A DNA stretch of 64,000 nt, from the NCBI GenBank assembly GCA_964016885.1, contig OZ024743.1, positions 168,282,833 through 168,346,832 of the forward strand, given 5' to 3'. This document shows positions 1 to 9,652 of the stretch, piece after piece. Origin of the DNA: Eledone cirrhosa (lineage: Eukaryota > Mollusca > Cephalopoda > Octopoda > Eledonidae). Under the pieces are notes generated by a model. The model did not search any database and was not told where the DNA came from. It worked only from the letters and a program-made list of their open reading frames with translations. Positions within the stretch are counted from its first letter, which is position 1. The number at the start of each line of letters is the position of its first letter. A program made the position numbers and the translations under genes.

Positions 1-134
1 AAGGTTGTCTTTTTTCCGGGTATGTCAATATTTATTTATAAAACAAATCTGTATTTTATCTGATGAAAGCGCACCATAATTTGCCTTGGTTGCCCTTGAA
101 ATATATATAATAAAATAAATATGGTTTTATAAAT

Positions 135-272
135 ATAGTTTCCATTTATTAATATATTGCATATATATATATATATATATATGTGTGTACTCTTAAATTT
201 GGTGGTTCACCACTGGGTAGAAGTAAACCTGCCCAGCCTCCTGTCATTTTACCATATTATATATATATATAT
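135..272. repeat. Short (TA)n tracts
   Basis: Two short TA runs (about 162-182 and 256-272). The second marks the 3' boundary of the antisense LINE fragment that starts near 270. Confidence 0.8.
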
Positions 273-1075
273 CTTCTCCTTCGCCCATTATGACTGAGAG
301 GGTCGTTGGGGCAGAGTCCTCATACACAGCAGGTCCTGTCAGAAGCAACCGTCTCCAACTGATCCGGCTGGATCCCCAAGCGAGACCAGCCAAGCTCATG
401 GATGTTATCCAATCATCTTGTTTGCGGTCTATCCCTGGGTCTCCTCCCGATTGGTTTTGCCCGTAAAATCTATCCAGCGATTCTTTCCTGAGACATTCGA
501 ACCACATGTTCATAGTATCGGATCTGTGATCTCTCAATTTGGAGAATTAGTGGCTTTACCTGGAGTGACTCTCTGATCTCCGAGCTACGCACTCTGTTGA
601 GTAACATTACTCTAAAGACTTCGGAGGAATCCCATTTCGGTCGCTTGTATTCGCGATAGTATTCTTTCGGTCATTACCCAAGATTCATGACCATGGGTAA
701 GGATTGTCAGGAATACCGAATTTAAGTTAGCGAATTTGGATTTTACCCCTACCCCCTATCTGATTACCGCTCCAGCTTCTATATTTCTTGCACTCAATTC
801 AGCCTCCTGCTTTCCATCCCTTCTTGAACAAGGCCTGGAAATACTTGAAATTCTCCATCTGCTTCAGTAGAACTCCATTACCATGCAAAGTGCACTGGGC
901 TAGATTCCTTAAGTGTCTCAGTTTCCGCAGCACTGATATTCATTCCAGCCATGCAGCACTTGATATCAAACCTATCAAGTGCAATTCGGATATCACCTTT
1001 TGTCGAGTTAAGTAACACCATATCCTCTGCAAATTCCAGCCGAGTGATTTTGTGCCCGACAGTCATAATTCTACT
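270..1075 (-). mobile_element. Rex1/CR1-like LINE fragment: end of RT palm to C-terminus, decayed
   Basis: Read on the minus strand, the piece starts with an RT palm segment in which the usual FADD box reads FAEDMVLLNS (near 1,020). It continues through the 'thumb' region to a C-terminal region with GLAWGSSRISWRRLL near 350. The peptide is split across several frames, so it is a pseudogene. Established knowledge: this palm, then a histidine-bearing block, then an arginine-rich block is the usual 3' half of ORF2 in CR1/Rex-type non-LTR retrotransposons. The 5' half of the element is missing, as expected from incomplete reverse transcription. Related antisense pieces lie at 5,836-6,410, 8,476-8,825 and 56,130-56,350. 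The clade name is tentative; RTE is the main alternative. Confidence 0.7.
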
Positions 1076-1108
1076 TCAAACCCGGCTGCGCAGTACTCTT
1101 GTTTATGA

Positions 1109-1290
1109 AAATAATTGTTTCTACTTTAGGCACAAGGCCAGCAATTACCCAGTGCACTACTGGTACTTTATTTTATCGACCCCGTAAGGATGAAAGCAAA
1201 GTCAACCTCGGCGGGATTTGAACTCAGATCGTAACTATGCTGGAAAACATGGCGTCCGACCCTCTACCGATACTGTCAATCCACAGCCCT
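1109..1290 (-). mobile_element. tRNA-derived SINE (family 1), near full length
   Basis: On the minus strand it reads from a tRNA-like head (GGTAGAGGGTCGGACGCC) through box B (GTTCAAATCCC) to GGGTCGATAAAATAAAGTAC and a 3' end of AGAAACAATTATT. It lies just past the 5'-truncated end of the LINE fragment at 270-1,075. The head carries the 'short' variant with a TACGATC-type anticodon-arm remnant. There is no poly-A tail. Confidence 0.9.
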
Positions 1291-1347
1291 TTATGAAAAT
1301 AATGATTACGAGAGGTGAAAGTAGGCACACTTGTCGGTGTCCGACTC

Positions 1348-1350
<3 letters not shown>

Positions 1351-1438
<88 letters not shown>
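1351..1438. repeat. (TA)n microsatellite, about 88 bp
   Basis: Uninterrupted TA dinucleotides. Long Tyr-Ile open frames across it are artefacts of the repeat. Confidence 0.98.
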
Positions 1439-1442
<4 letters not shown>

Positions 1443-1626
1443 GAAAGAGCGATATATTTTAAATTTAATTATATCTCATAAAATAATACAGCTGGCTTTT
1501 CCACATAATACATATTGTTAGCACCCCAAACACTTAAATTGGGTTTATATTAAAATATAACCTAATGTTTATTGAGTGAGATGGTTACCAGTCAGAGATT
1601 AGCTTTAAACTATCTCTGTTATTGTA

Positions 1627-1633
<7 letters not shown>

Positions 1634-1713
<80 letters not shown>
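1634..1713. repeat. (TA)n microsatellite bounding a hairpin
   Basis: About 80 bp of nearly pure TA with one TG interruption. It directly abuts the inverted repeat at 1,715-1,821. Confidence 0.97.
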
Positions 1714-1714
1714 G

Positions 1715-1821
1715 GAAAAAGTATGACCCGACGGCAGAGCTGAAGCCGTTTCGACGGTTATTTCTGTCCAGAAATAGCCGTCGAAACGGCTTGAGCTCTG
1801 CCGTCGGGGTCATACTTTTTC
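1715..1821. repeat. Foldback element, family F1 (52 bp arms, 2 bp spacer)
   Basis: The left arm 1,715-1,766 and right arm 1,769-1,821 are reverse complements with only a few mismatches and a two-base spacer. Each arm carries GTATGACC, CGGCAGAGCT and CGTTTCGACGG. The same arm occurs as another inverted pair at 52,662-52,769 and as a single arm at 26,200-26,262. Downstream, 1,822-1,905 matches sequence flanking the other copies (ATTGAGTACTC and GGTTCCTTACCA), so the family unit is longer than the hairpin. It has no coding capacity. Confidence 0.9.
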
Positions 1822-2150
1822 ATATTTCCCACTCTACTACCCTAAATATTGAGTACTCCGGTGCGTTATGGTCCATCCGGTTCCTTACCACAATTCCTTC
1901 ATTATATATATATATATAAGCAAGAAAGTGTTGGTAAAATCCAGTACTTCAGTATGCGGATAGGGAGCACTCAACGAAGATATAGGTTCCGGAGTTATAA
2001 TAGTAACGAAACATAAGTCAATGATAACCATTCAATGGCTATCATCGAAATATATATATAGCAGTAAATAAAGGATTATGAGTTCATGCAATTGACTTAT
2101 ATATATGTATCGTGTTGCCCCCCCCCCCTCTCCGAAAAATACACTCACCT
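1822..2150. other. F1 flank and unrecognised AT-rich sequence
   Basis: 1,822-1,905 is the F1 family flank. The rest has short TA runs and a C9 homopolymer near 2,119. I see no gene. Confidence 0.6.
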
Positions 2151-2187
2151 GTTGGTTTTCAATTCAATTTATTATAAATTTCCGGTA

Positions 2188-2738
2188 GGTTGTTTCGATA
2201 ACCGGAAGGTCTTTCGTTACACATTCTGTGACCTCCTCAGTGACTAGGTTTTTATTTTGTCTGTCTCTCCTTTGATCTGTCCTACACCATTTTGTTATTG
2301 TGTGCTGTGTCTTTGTGCTCAGTTTGAGCATGCGTTACATTCGGGGGAGGGGGTGGGTGTATGTGTTGTTTTATTTATGTGTTTATTTACTTGTTCTATC
2401 TGTGTGTGTCTGATTTGTTTTGTTAGTTTAGTTTTTGTATGTGTTTATATATCTTTAGTTTGTCCTTAATTACTAGTTTTCTGTGTAATTTTGCCATTGG
2501 CGTTAGCATTGCAGGTGACATAGTTAACCTCATTATGGTATGGTGGGACAGAAGACTTATAGGAACAATTAGACGACAATTTTATTATCCTAACTATGTA
2601 CTCTCGCTACATAGATGACATAAACATCATAGTAAAAACACCCCCACAGGAGAACAGTCAGGAATTAGAGGAGAACACCATGGAAAGCATCCAGCAATTA
2701 GGTAACTCCATAAACAATCTTCCGGTTATCGAACCAAC
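2188..2738 (+). mobile_element. Retroelement RT fragment (YIDD box) between 21 bp inverted repeats
   Basis: Between 2,492 and 2,715 two plus frames together read a reverse-transcriptase palm: an AGD block and a WWDRR motif, then after a frame change SRYIDDINIIVKT, then a short stretch ending in QLGNSINN. Tyr-Ile-Asp-Asp is the catalytic aspartate pair of the RT C motif. The clade cannot be decided from this piece. The fragment lies between GGTTGTTTCGATAACCGGAAG (2,188-2,208) and its near reverse complement at 2,718-2,738. The left end also carries a block (CACATTCTGTGACCTC) found in the inverted repeat at 27.06-27.51 kb. It is truncated and frameshifted. Confidence 0.55.
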
Positions 2739-2739
2739 C

Positions 2740-3094
2740 AAATAAATATATTTGGGAAAATATATGACGAGTATATATACAATATAGAAATTAAAATAAT
2801 ATCTAAACATAGAAATGACTCATCAGGTAGGCAAATCAGAAAAGCAACTGAGATAGAGCTATGAAGACCAAAAAATGAATGGAATAACAACAACCATACC
2901 CAATCAAACAATACTGACTTAAGGGAAATATAAATAAATAAATAATTATATATATATATACACACAAGTACAATAACAACAAACATAAACACACACTAGT
3001 AAACAAAAATAGAATACAAAAACACATACACTCAAACACGCACACCAAACATTATACACACACGCAAACGCATGCGCAGAGTCGGAAACAATAA

Positions 3095-3149
<55 letters not shown>

Positions 3150-3155
3150 AATTAA
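2740..3155. other. AT-rich unrecognised sequence with (AATA)n
   Basis: No coding signal. A tetranucleotide (AAAT)n run occupies about 3,092-3,150. Confidence 0.6.
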
Positions 3156-3157
3156 AA

Positions 3158-3256
3158 TGGCGTAGACATACAATACAATAGGAGGAAACATAATAGTACC
3201 ACTGATGATGTTGCAGATGTGCAAGGAAAGAACTTTGATAGACTATATATATATAC
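3158..3256. repeat. Unclassified repeat block, copy 1
   Basis: The block AAATGGCGTAGACAT ... CACTGATGATGTTGCAGATGTG ends in (TA)n and recurs at 51,788-51,890 with about 95% identity by eye. Part of it (CTACGCCAT, GATGTGTGACGAAAGAAC) also occurs in the 27 kb inverted repeat, so it is a piece of the same dispersed family. Confidence 0.7.
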
Positions 3257-3267
3257 TTATATCTCTA

Positions 3268-3660
3268 TTTTTAACCGTTGGTCAATCAATGGTAAACGTT
3301 GATTGCCAAATAAATTAACTATGGAGATAAAAAAGATACAGAAGCGAAAACCAACCAAACAGTGAGTGTGTTCTGTTATTATTTGGCAGTATCGGTAGAG
3401 GGTCGGACGCCATGCTTTGACGCATAGAGTTACGGCCCTTGCCATTCTGAGTTCAAATCTCGCCGAGGTTAACTTTGCCTTTCATCCTTACGGGGTCGAT
3501 AAAATAAATTACCAGTAATACACTGAGTAATTGCTGGCCTTGTGCCAAAAGTAGAAACAATTATTTCTGGCAATATTATTACAACAATATGACCCTCCCC
3601 AAGTATAACAATATTTGTTTCGACACGATTTCATATAAAAAAAAACTAGCAAAACAAATA
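3268..3660. repeat. Unclassified dispersed repeat (copy interrupted by a SINE)
   Basis: The segments 3,268-3,381 and 3,560-3,660 match 52,375-52,545, where they are contiguous. The shared blocks include GGTCAATCAATG, AGAAGCGAAAACCAACCAA and TCTGGCAATATTAT. A related end is at 20,340-20,430. No protein is encoded. Confidence 0.75.
3382..3565 (+). mobile_element. tRNA-derived SINE (family 1), inserted into a repeat
   Basis: Full head, box B and 3' end are present. The insertion splits a repeat whose uninterrupted copy at 52,490-52,515 reads GTTATTATTTCTGGCAAT. Here TTATTT is found on both sides of the SINE, giving a 6-7 bp target-site duplication. The head is the GAGTTACGGCCC variant. Confidence 0.92.
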
Positions 3661-3837
3661 TATATATATATATATATAGTAATAATAATAAATTTGAAGA
3701 CTAAAATCCAAAGAGGGCTCGATAAGGATAAATATATATCAAATATATAAGAACCGTAGAGCATTAAAATAACAGATTAAAGTTTAAGCAAAGAATCGCT
3801 GCTTTCACCCTTAGCGGGGTCTATATATATATAGTGG

Positions 3838-4010
3838 GAACCCCTGCATTGAGACACTGGAAGAGGAAGACCAAGGTTAACGTATGTTGATGCCCTAAGG
3901 ACAGACACTCGTCTGTTGGAGACGCAGGACATGGCAGCGATAATGAGGGACAGAGACTGCTGGAGCGAACTCGTCCATGGATCTCGGGAATTTTACCCGC
4001 CCTAGATAGA
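3838..4010 (+). mobile_element. RTE-like LINE, extreme C-terminal fragment
   Basis: One plus frame reads GRPRLTYVDALRTDTRLL followed by AAIMRDRDCW and a stop near 4,005. The same C-terminus appears at 53,770-53,930 (RMTYIDVLRTDTG, EDRDRW). The conserved 'TYVD.L..D' and 'DRD.W' blocks are typical of the ORF2 C-terminus of RTE-like elements. Everything upstream is missing. Confidence 0.7.
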
Positions 4011-4079
4011 TAGTGGTAGAACACTGGAAGGTAATATCTGTAGTGGTAGAGCACTCAGTCCATGAGACGAGTTAGGTAT

Positions 4080-4208
4080 AAGTGGTTACACAACAATTAG
4101 TTCACCATACCGAGAACAATTGTTTCACTTTAGCGGATCCTCACCTCGTATCCGCTAAGGTGAAACAATTGTGCTCGGTATGGTGAACTAACTGTTGCGT
4201 AACCACTT
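4080..4208. repeat. Inverted repeat (58 bp arms, 13 bp loop)
   Basis: Arms 4,080-4,137 and 4,151-4,208 are almost perfect reverse complements (CACCATACCGAGAACAATTG paired with its complement). The loop is GGATCC-like and the right side is bounded by (TA)n. No coding content. Confidence 0.93.
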
Positions 4209-4399
4209 CTATATATATATATATATACGGGGTAACAAATAATAGTTAAATGCAGTCCACTTAGGTAAAGTCCAGTTATGGTATTCCAGGTAGTGGATGT
4301 TATTAACGCTTGGCTTGGTTTGACTCAACAAGGCGTTTTCATAGTGATGCTGCGGGAATGCCGTAATTCCTATGTTGTAAACACTTGGAGTAATAATAA

Positions 4400-4584
4400 A
4401 TCAGGAAAGAAGGTTGACATGGTTTGCTATACAAAAAAGGTTTTTAATCTCATAGCTGACAATTGTTTCTCTGAACGTGAAAATAAGCGAATAGCGATCT
4501 CTAGACCTACCAGTTCAGAGAAACAATTGTCAGCTATGAGATTAAAAACCTTTTTTGTATAGCAAACCATGTCAACCTTCTTTC

Positions 4585-4589
<5 letters not shown>
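4400..4589. repeat. Perfect inverted repeat (77 bp arms, 36 bp loop)
   Basis: Arms 4,400-4,476 and 4,513-4,589 look perfectly complementary by eye. Blocks include GTTGACATGGTTTGCTATAC and CTCATAGCTGACAATTG. The right arm runs straight into (TA)n. Diverged single-arm relatives may be at 25,305-25,330 and 52,925-52,970. Confidence 0.93.

Positions 4590-4646
<57 letters not shown>
4588..4646. repeat. (TA)n microsatellite
   Basis: About 58 bp of TA directly following the hairpin arm. Confidence 0.97.
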
Positions 4647-4649
<3 letters not shown>

Positions 4650-4664
4650 ATATATATATATACA

Positions 4665-5400
4665 CATATTGGAAACTCCTTTCTTCCTTTCTCCTCTTGT
4701 TCCGTCCTAACCACTATCCTAAACCTTGTTTTTAGTAACCAAACAGCTCCTTACGTTTCGTATCATTTTGTATTTACCGCTGTGACCCTACCTGATTTGG
4801 TCGATCTGTGTCCCCTCCGCACTTTCGCATCGACCCTCCATTTTGTCTTCCCTTCTCCTCCTCACTCTCGTTTTTTTCTCTCTCCCTCCCTCTCTCTATC
4901 CATCCGTTCGGTTTTGATTGTTGACATGTTTACACGTGCCGCAGTGGCTTCTCTGTTCGCAATCTTTGCGGCATGTTTTTACCATCGTCGTAAAAATACG
5001 ATTCTGGATTATCTCCCTTTTCTTTCTCCTCCTCACTTTTGGTTGCTCGTGTCTCTCTCTCACTTTCTCATGTCTATGTGAGAGGCAGCACGATTATACC
5101 AGCTCTGAGTCGTGGCTGACCACCAGGCTAAAGTCTCCCAGGTTGGCCACAACTTACTTTCCCTATTTTTCCACGGTTACTCTTTTGCATGTTTCTTTCA
5201 CATGGGACCTGTACACATATTTTCTCCTATTCCTTTCCTATTTTTCCCCCTTTTCCCTTTCCCCTTTCTCTCCCCACCCCTCCCCCTGTTCTTCCTCCTT
5301 TCCCTCTCTTTCCTTTTCTCTCTCCTTTTTTCTCCTCCTTTTCTCTCTTTCTCTCTCCTTTTCCACCTGGCCTTTTGATTAATAAAAGGCCTCGGGCGCA
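4665..5400. other. Unrecognised pyrimidine-rich segment
   Basis: The segment is strongly C/T-rich on the plus strand (especially 4,850-4,905 and 5,220-5,370). It ends with ATTAATAAAAGGC near 5,380, which contains an AATAAA-type polyadenylation hexamer. Long frames across it are low-complexity Ser/Pro/Phe/Leu and match no family I know. It could be the untranslated region of a retroelement, but no protein motif supports this. Confidence 0.4.
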
Positions 5401-5409
5401 CCCGAACTA

Positions 5410-5600
5410 CACATGTGTGTGTGTATGTGCATGTGTGTGTGTATGTGTGTTCGTGTGTGTCTGCTTATGTATGTGTATACATATATGTACAAATATATGT
5501 ATGCATGTGTATGTAAGCGTGTATATATATATGTATGGGTGTGTCCATGTGTATGCCCATATAGATATATGCCTCTACGTATGTATCTATATATATGATG
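5410..5600. repeat. Degenerate (TG)n/(TATG)n simple repeat
   Basis: Interrupted GT, GTAT and TATG units. Open frames on both strands are compositional. Confidence 0.9.
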
Positions 5601-5835
5601 AAAGAAAACAGATACCTGTGTCTCTAGGTGAAGTACGCGTACATACTTGGTTATGCCGGTTAATTCTGTGCCCACAGAGCAACTACCTTGTTTATGACCC
5701 TACAAAACTTTGCATACGGTCAAAATGGGTCGACTGGTGCCTACATATAATTCCATTAACTACTCTCATAACTCTTAAAGGGAACTCACGGTGAAGATAT
5801 CTATATGCTATCATTTTATTATTATTACTAGCTCA

Positions 5836-6409
5836 TGGATGTTATCTAACTATTTTGCTCAGGGTTTACCTCGGGGTCTCTTGCCGGTTGGTTTTGCCTG
5901 TAAAATGTGTCCAGTGATTCTTTCCTGAATCATTCTAACCACATGCCCATAGTATCGGAGTTGTGATGTCCCAATCCGGAGAAGTAGCGGCTCTACCAGG
6001 AGTGACTCTTTGGTCTCTGAGCTATGTCCTTTATCGAGTAACGTTATTCTAAAGACCTTTCTGAAGAACCCCATTTCTGCCGTTTGTATGTGCAATTGTA
6101 TTCTTTCGGTCATTACCCAAGATTCATGACCATGGGTAAGGATTGTCAGGAATACCGAATTTAAGTTAGCGAATTTGGATTTTACACGTACCTCCTTTCT
6201 TATTACTGCACCAGCTCAGTAACGGTTGGCAGAAATACCAGGAAGACAACGAGTTTGGCTTTCACACCTACCTCCCTTCTACTGAATGCTGAAGCTGGCG
6301 CATTACTACATCAGCTTTTGCAATTCTTGCACTTAATTCAGCCTCCTGCATTCCATCACTCATGATACTTGAACTTCTCCAGCTACTTCAGGTGAACTCC
6401 ATTCACATG

Positions 6410-6410
<1 letters not shown>
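5836..6410 (-). mobile_element. Rex1/CR1-like LINE C-terminal fragment
   Basis: The minus frame covering 5,859-6,113 reads a block TAEMGFFRKVFRITLLDK, then LLVEPLLLRIGTSQLRYYGH and a Pro/Arg-rich tail (TGKRPRGK). This is the C-terminal end of ORF2 in the same family as 270-1,075. Beyond 6,113 the coding part becomes unreadable, although DNA similarity to 8,476-8,825 continues to about 6,410. This is the left half of a composite module (see 6,735-7,270). Confidence 0.75.
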
Positions 6411-6734
<324 letters not shown>

Positions 6735-6735
<1 letters not shown>

Positions 6736-7270
6736 CTGTTCTATTACCACTGAAGAGCTTTGATCCGGACAAACATCCCCTCAGTTTTGAAACAGTCTGG
6801 GTTGTCCAGAATTGATGGGAAAAGAACTGAGGGTCTTACCCTGTGATTCTGATCAAGAGGCAGGTGTCTTGTCTGGGACATCACAGTTAGTAACTCTTCT
6901 GCTTCTTCCCGTATCCTAGATGCAGCAGTAAGGGCGAGTGCCACAGCATCCGAAGGTGAACGGAACAAAATCCTAAAATACCGTGATCTGTTGGCTAACT
7001 ACATTTTCTAGCCAGTGGCGTTCGAGATGTTTGGGGAAGTCGGGCTACTGACTGCGAGATTCTTACCTTCACTGGCTGCTCGCCTAACAGAGGAAATTGG
7101 TGAAGCTCGTGAAGGCGCTTGGTTGTTCCAGTACCTCAGCCTCGCCATCACCCGAGGTAACATTGCAAGTGTACTGGATTGCCACAAAAATTATTAGAGA
7201 GTGTCCCAGTACTACCCGCGATATTTTTATCTTTTTCTCTGGTAGTAGCTCGTTTGTCCACCCCTTTCGC
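6735..7270 (+). mobile_element. 3' end of a LINE with restriction-like endonuclease (YLDD group), copy 1
   Basis: The plus frame near 6,930-7,195 reads KILKYRDLLANYIF, a stop, then PVAFEMFGEVGLLTARFLPS, EEIGEAREGAWLFQYLSLAI and RGNIASVL. This matches the tail that follows the restriction-like nuclease in the minus-strand element at 40.8-43.5 kb (AKLLKYRSL, SLAVETSGVLGP, LFQR). Only the last 150 codons or so remain, with one stop. A second copy lies at 9,020-9,550. Confidence 0.65.
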
Positions 7271-7404
7271 CTGCGTTTTGTTGTATGTGGTCCTAGATGA
7301 ATGTATGTGCACATACGCACACACGTACGCATATATAAATAAGCACAGACATACACGTCAGCGCGTTGAAAAACATCCTAATCTCTTCATTTCTCAACCT
7401 CTTT

Positions 7405-7407
7405 CTC

Positions 7408-7501
<94 letters not shown>
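7405..7501. repeat. (CT)n then (TA)n compound microsatellite
   Basis: (CT)n occupies 7,405-7,446 and (TA)n 7,447-7,500, adjoining without spacer. Confidence 0.97.
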
Positions 7502-7506
<5 letters not shown>

Positions 7507-7562
7507 ATATTAAATAAATGGAAACTATTTATAAAACCATATTTATTCTATTATATATATTT

Positions 7563-7732
7563 GTCGGACGCCATGCTTTCCAGCATAGTTACGTCCCTTT
7601 ACGATCTGAGTTCAAATCCCGCCGAGGTTGACTTTGCCTTTCATCCTTACGGGGTCGATAAAATAAAGTACCAGTAATGCACTGGGTAATTGGTGGCCTT
7701 GTGCCTAAAGTAGAAACAATTATATATATTTC
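7563..7732 (+). mobile_element. tRNA-derived SINE (family 1), head slightly truncated
   Basis: It begins inside the tRNA-like head (GTCGGACGCC), so the first 20 bp or so are replaced by (TA)n. Box B, the GTCGATAAAATAAAG block and the 3' end are intact. Short-head variant (CAGCATAGTTACGTCC). Confidence 0.9.
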
Positions 7733-7842
7733 AAGGGTACCAAAAATGTTGGTACGCTATCATCAAAAAAAATAAGAAGTGTTTTTTTAATAAATTTTGA
7801 CATAACCAAGGATAATATACCTTAACGATTCAAGTTATCCCT

Positions 7843-7844
<2 letters not shown>

Positions 7845-7892
<48 letters not shown>
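7845..7892. repeat. (TA)n microsatellite
   Basis: About 48 bp of TA, 40 bp left of the large inverted repeat at 7,933. Confidence 0.96.
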
Positions 7893-7897
<5 letters not shown>

Positions 7898-7932
7898 TAC
7901 ACGGGTGTGTATGATTGTGTATAGAAGATTAT

Positions 7933-8310
7933 ATTAATAAAAGGAATTCCAACTTTGTCTGATTTACTCATTTTATTTACAATCCTTTAAAATTTATAAT
8001 GGTATTAGAATGAAATAGTATGGTAGAATATTAAATGTTAAGTGTTAATTGAACAAGTACTTTCATGCTTTCGCAATCTTCAGGTTCATATTGTGTGGTG
8101 ACAGTCAAGTTTGCAATTTCAGTCGACAGTTGAAAATTGCAAACTTGACTGTCACCACACAATATGAACCTGAAGATTGCGAAAGCATAAAGTACTTGTT
8201 CAATTAACACTTAACATTTAATATTCTACCATACTATTTCATTCTAATTCCATTATAAATTTTAAAGGATTGTAAATAAAGCGAGTAAATCAGACAAAGT
8301 TGGAATTCCT

Positions 8311-8320
<10 letters not shown>
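7933..8320. repeat. Large near-perfect inverted repeat (187 bp arms, about 14 bp loop)
   Basis: Arms 7,933-8,119 and 8,134-8,320 pair over their whole length with a handful of mismatches, for example ACTTTCATGC against GCATAAAGT. The centre is TCAGTCGACAGTTG. Inside the arm is GCTTTCGCAATCTTCAGG, similar in style to blocks at 8,380-8,440 and 28,931-28,959. The right arm runs into (TA)n. There is no open frame of significance. It may be a foldback transposon or the inverted dimer of an unknown element's end. Confidence 0.94.

Positions 8321-8355
<35 letters not shown>
8318..8355. repeat. (TA)n microsatellite
   Basis: About 38 bp of TA immediately after the right arm of the inverted repeat. 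Confidence 0.95.
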
Positions 8356-8358
<3 letters not shown>

Positions 8359-8475
8359 TCAATATAGAAAATCTCCTGCAGGACTAGAACTGTTTCATTC
8401 TTGAGAAATCCTCAGGAAGCCTACTTCCTGATAATTTCTCACGAATGAAAAGCTTTTCTAAATTAAAACATTTAT

Positions 8476-8825
8476 ACTCTACCAGGAGTGACTCTCTGGT
8501 CTCTGAGCTATGCACTTTATCGAGTAACGTTACTCCAAAGACCCTTCGGAGGAACCCCATTTCTGCGACTTTTATTTGCAATTGTATTCTTTTGGTCATT
8601 ACTCAAGATTCATGATCCTCGGTAAGAGTTGGCAGGAATACCAGGAAGACAGCGAGTTTGGCTTTTACACCTACCCCCCTGATTACCGAATGCTGAGGCT
8701 GGCGCATTACTACATCAGCTTTTGCAATTCTTGCACTTAATTCAGCCTCCTGCATTCCATCACTCATGAACACGGCTCCAAGATACTTGAACTTCTCTAA
8801 CTACTTCAGTAGAACTCCATTCACA
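8476..8825 (-). mobile_element. Rex1/CR1-like LINE C-terminal fragment (second module copy)
   Basis: The minus frame up to 8,599 reads VAEMGFLRRVFGVTLLDK and SSETRESLLVE, the same block as at 5,836-6,410. The remainder to 8,825 matches 6,210-6,410 in DNA (for example CAGCTTTTGCAATTCTTGCA). A 60 bp unrelated block at 8,380-8,475 replaces the C-terminal tail. Confidence 0.72.
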
Positions 8826-9019
8826 TGTATATAAATTTAAGGGACTTCTGTCCACCCGTCCATCACGCAATGTGTATGTGTGTTTGTGTGAATGTATGTG
8901 TGTTTAAAAGGAAAGAAAGGGATATACACACATATATGTCTAACTTAAAAACAGTGAAACACACACACGTCTCTAATTTAAGAACGCCGACAAACTCACG
9001 CGCACGCATATACACACAC

Positions 9020-9550
9020 TGTTTCATTACCATTTAAGAACTTTGGCCCGGGCAAACATCCCCTCAATTTTGGAACCGTCTGGGTTGTCCTGAATTGAGA
9101 AAAGACTTGACGGTCTTACTATTTGCTCCTGGTCAAGAGGCAGGTGCTTTACCTGGGACGTCACAGTTAGTGACTCTTTTGCTTTCCCCCACATTCTGGA
9201 TGCATAGGTAAGGGCGAGAGCTACAGCATCCGCAGCTGAACGGATCAAAATCCTAAAATACCGTGTTCCGTCAGCTAACTACATTATCCAACCTGTGGCG
9301 TTCGAGATGTTTGGGGGAGTCGGGCTACTGACAGCGAGATACTTATCTTCACTGCGGGTCGCCAAACAGAGGTAACTGGTGATGCTCGTGAGGGCACTTG
9401 TTTGTTCCAGCACCTCAGCGGTGCCATCACTCTAGGTAACGCTGAGAGCGTGCTGGCCTACCTCAAAATTTATTAGAGAGGTTTCCCAATGCTCCCCGCT
9501 AGATTGCTATCTTTTGCTCTGGTAGCGTCTCGTTTTTATCGTTCTTTCGA
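9020..9550 (+). mobile_element. 3' end of a YLDD-group LINE, copy 2
   Basis: The plus translation reads KILKYRVPSANYI, PVAFEMFGGVGLLTARYLSS and, after a frameshift, GDAREGTCLFQHLSGAI and LGNAESVLAYL. It is about 80% identical in DNA to 6,735-7,270 by eye. As in copy 1 it follows an antisense Rex1/CR1-like fragment. It is non-functional. Confidence 0.63.
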
Positions 9551-9652
9551 CTGCATTTTGTTCTAAGTGGTCTAAGATGTGTGTATTACGTGCATGTGTA
9601 TTTTTATTTTCCCTTTTTAACCTTTCCATTTCCTTTGTATATATTATATTGA

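Noticed and set aside
1218..1521. Open frames of alternating Tyr-Ile across (TA)n, here and at many other (TA)n sites
   Set aside because: They are translations of the microsatellite; frame continuity is guaranteed by the repeat.
4569..5382. Long plus-strand frames through the pyrimidine-rich region
   Set aside because: Low-complexity Ser/Pro/Phe/Leu composition, several overlapping frames equally open, no domain and no splice sites of note.
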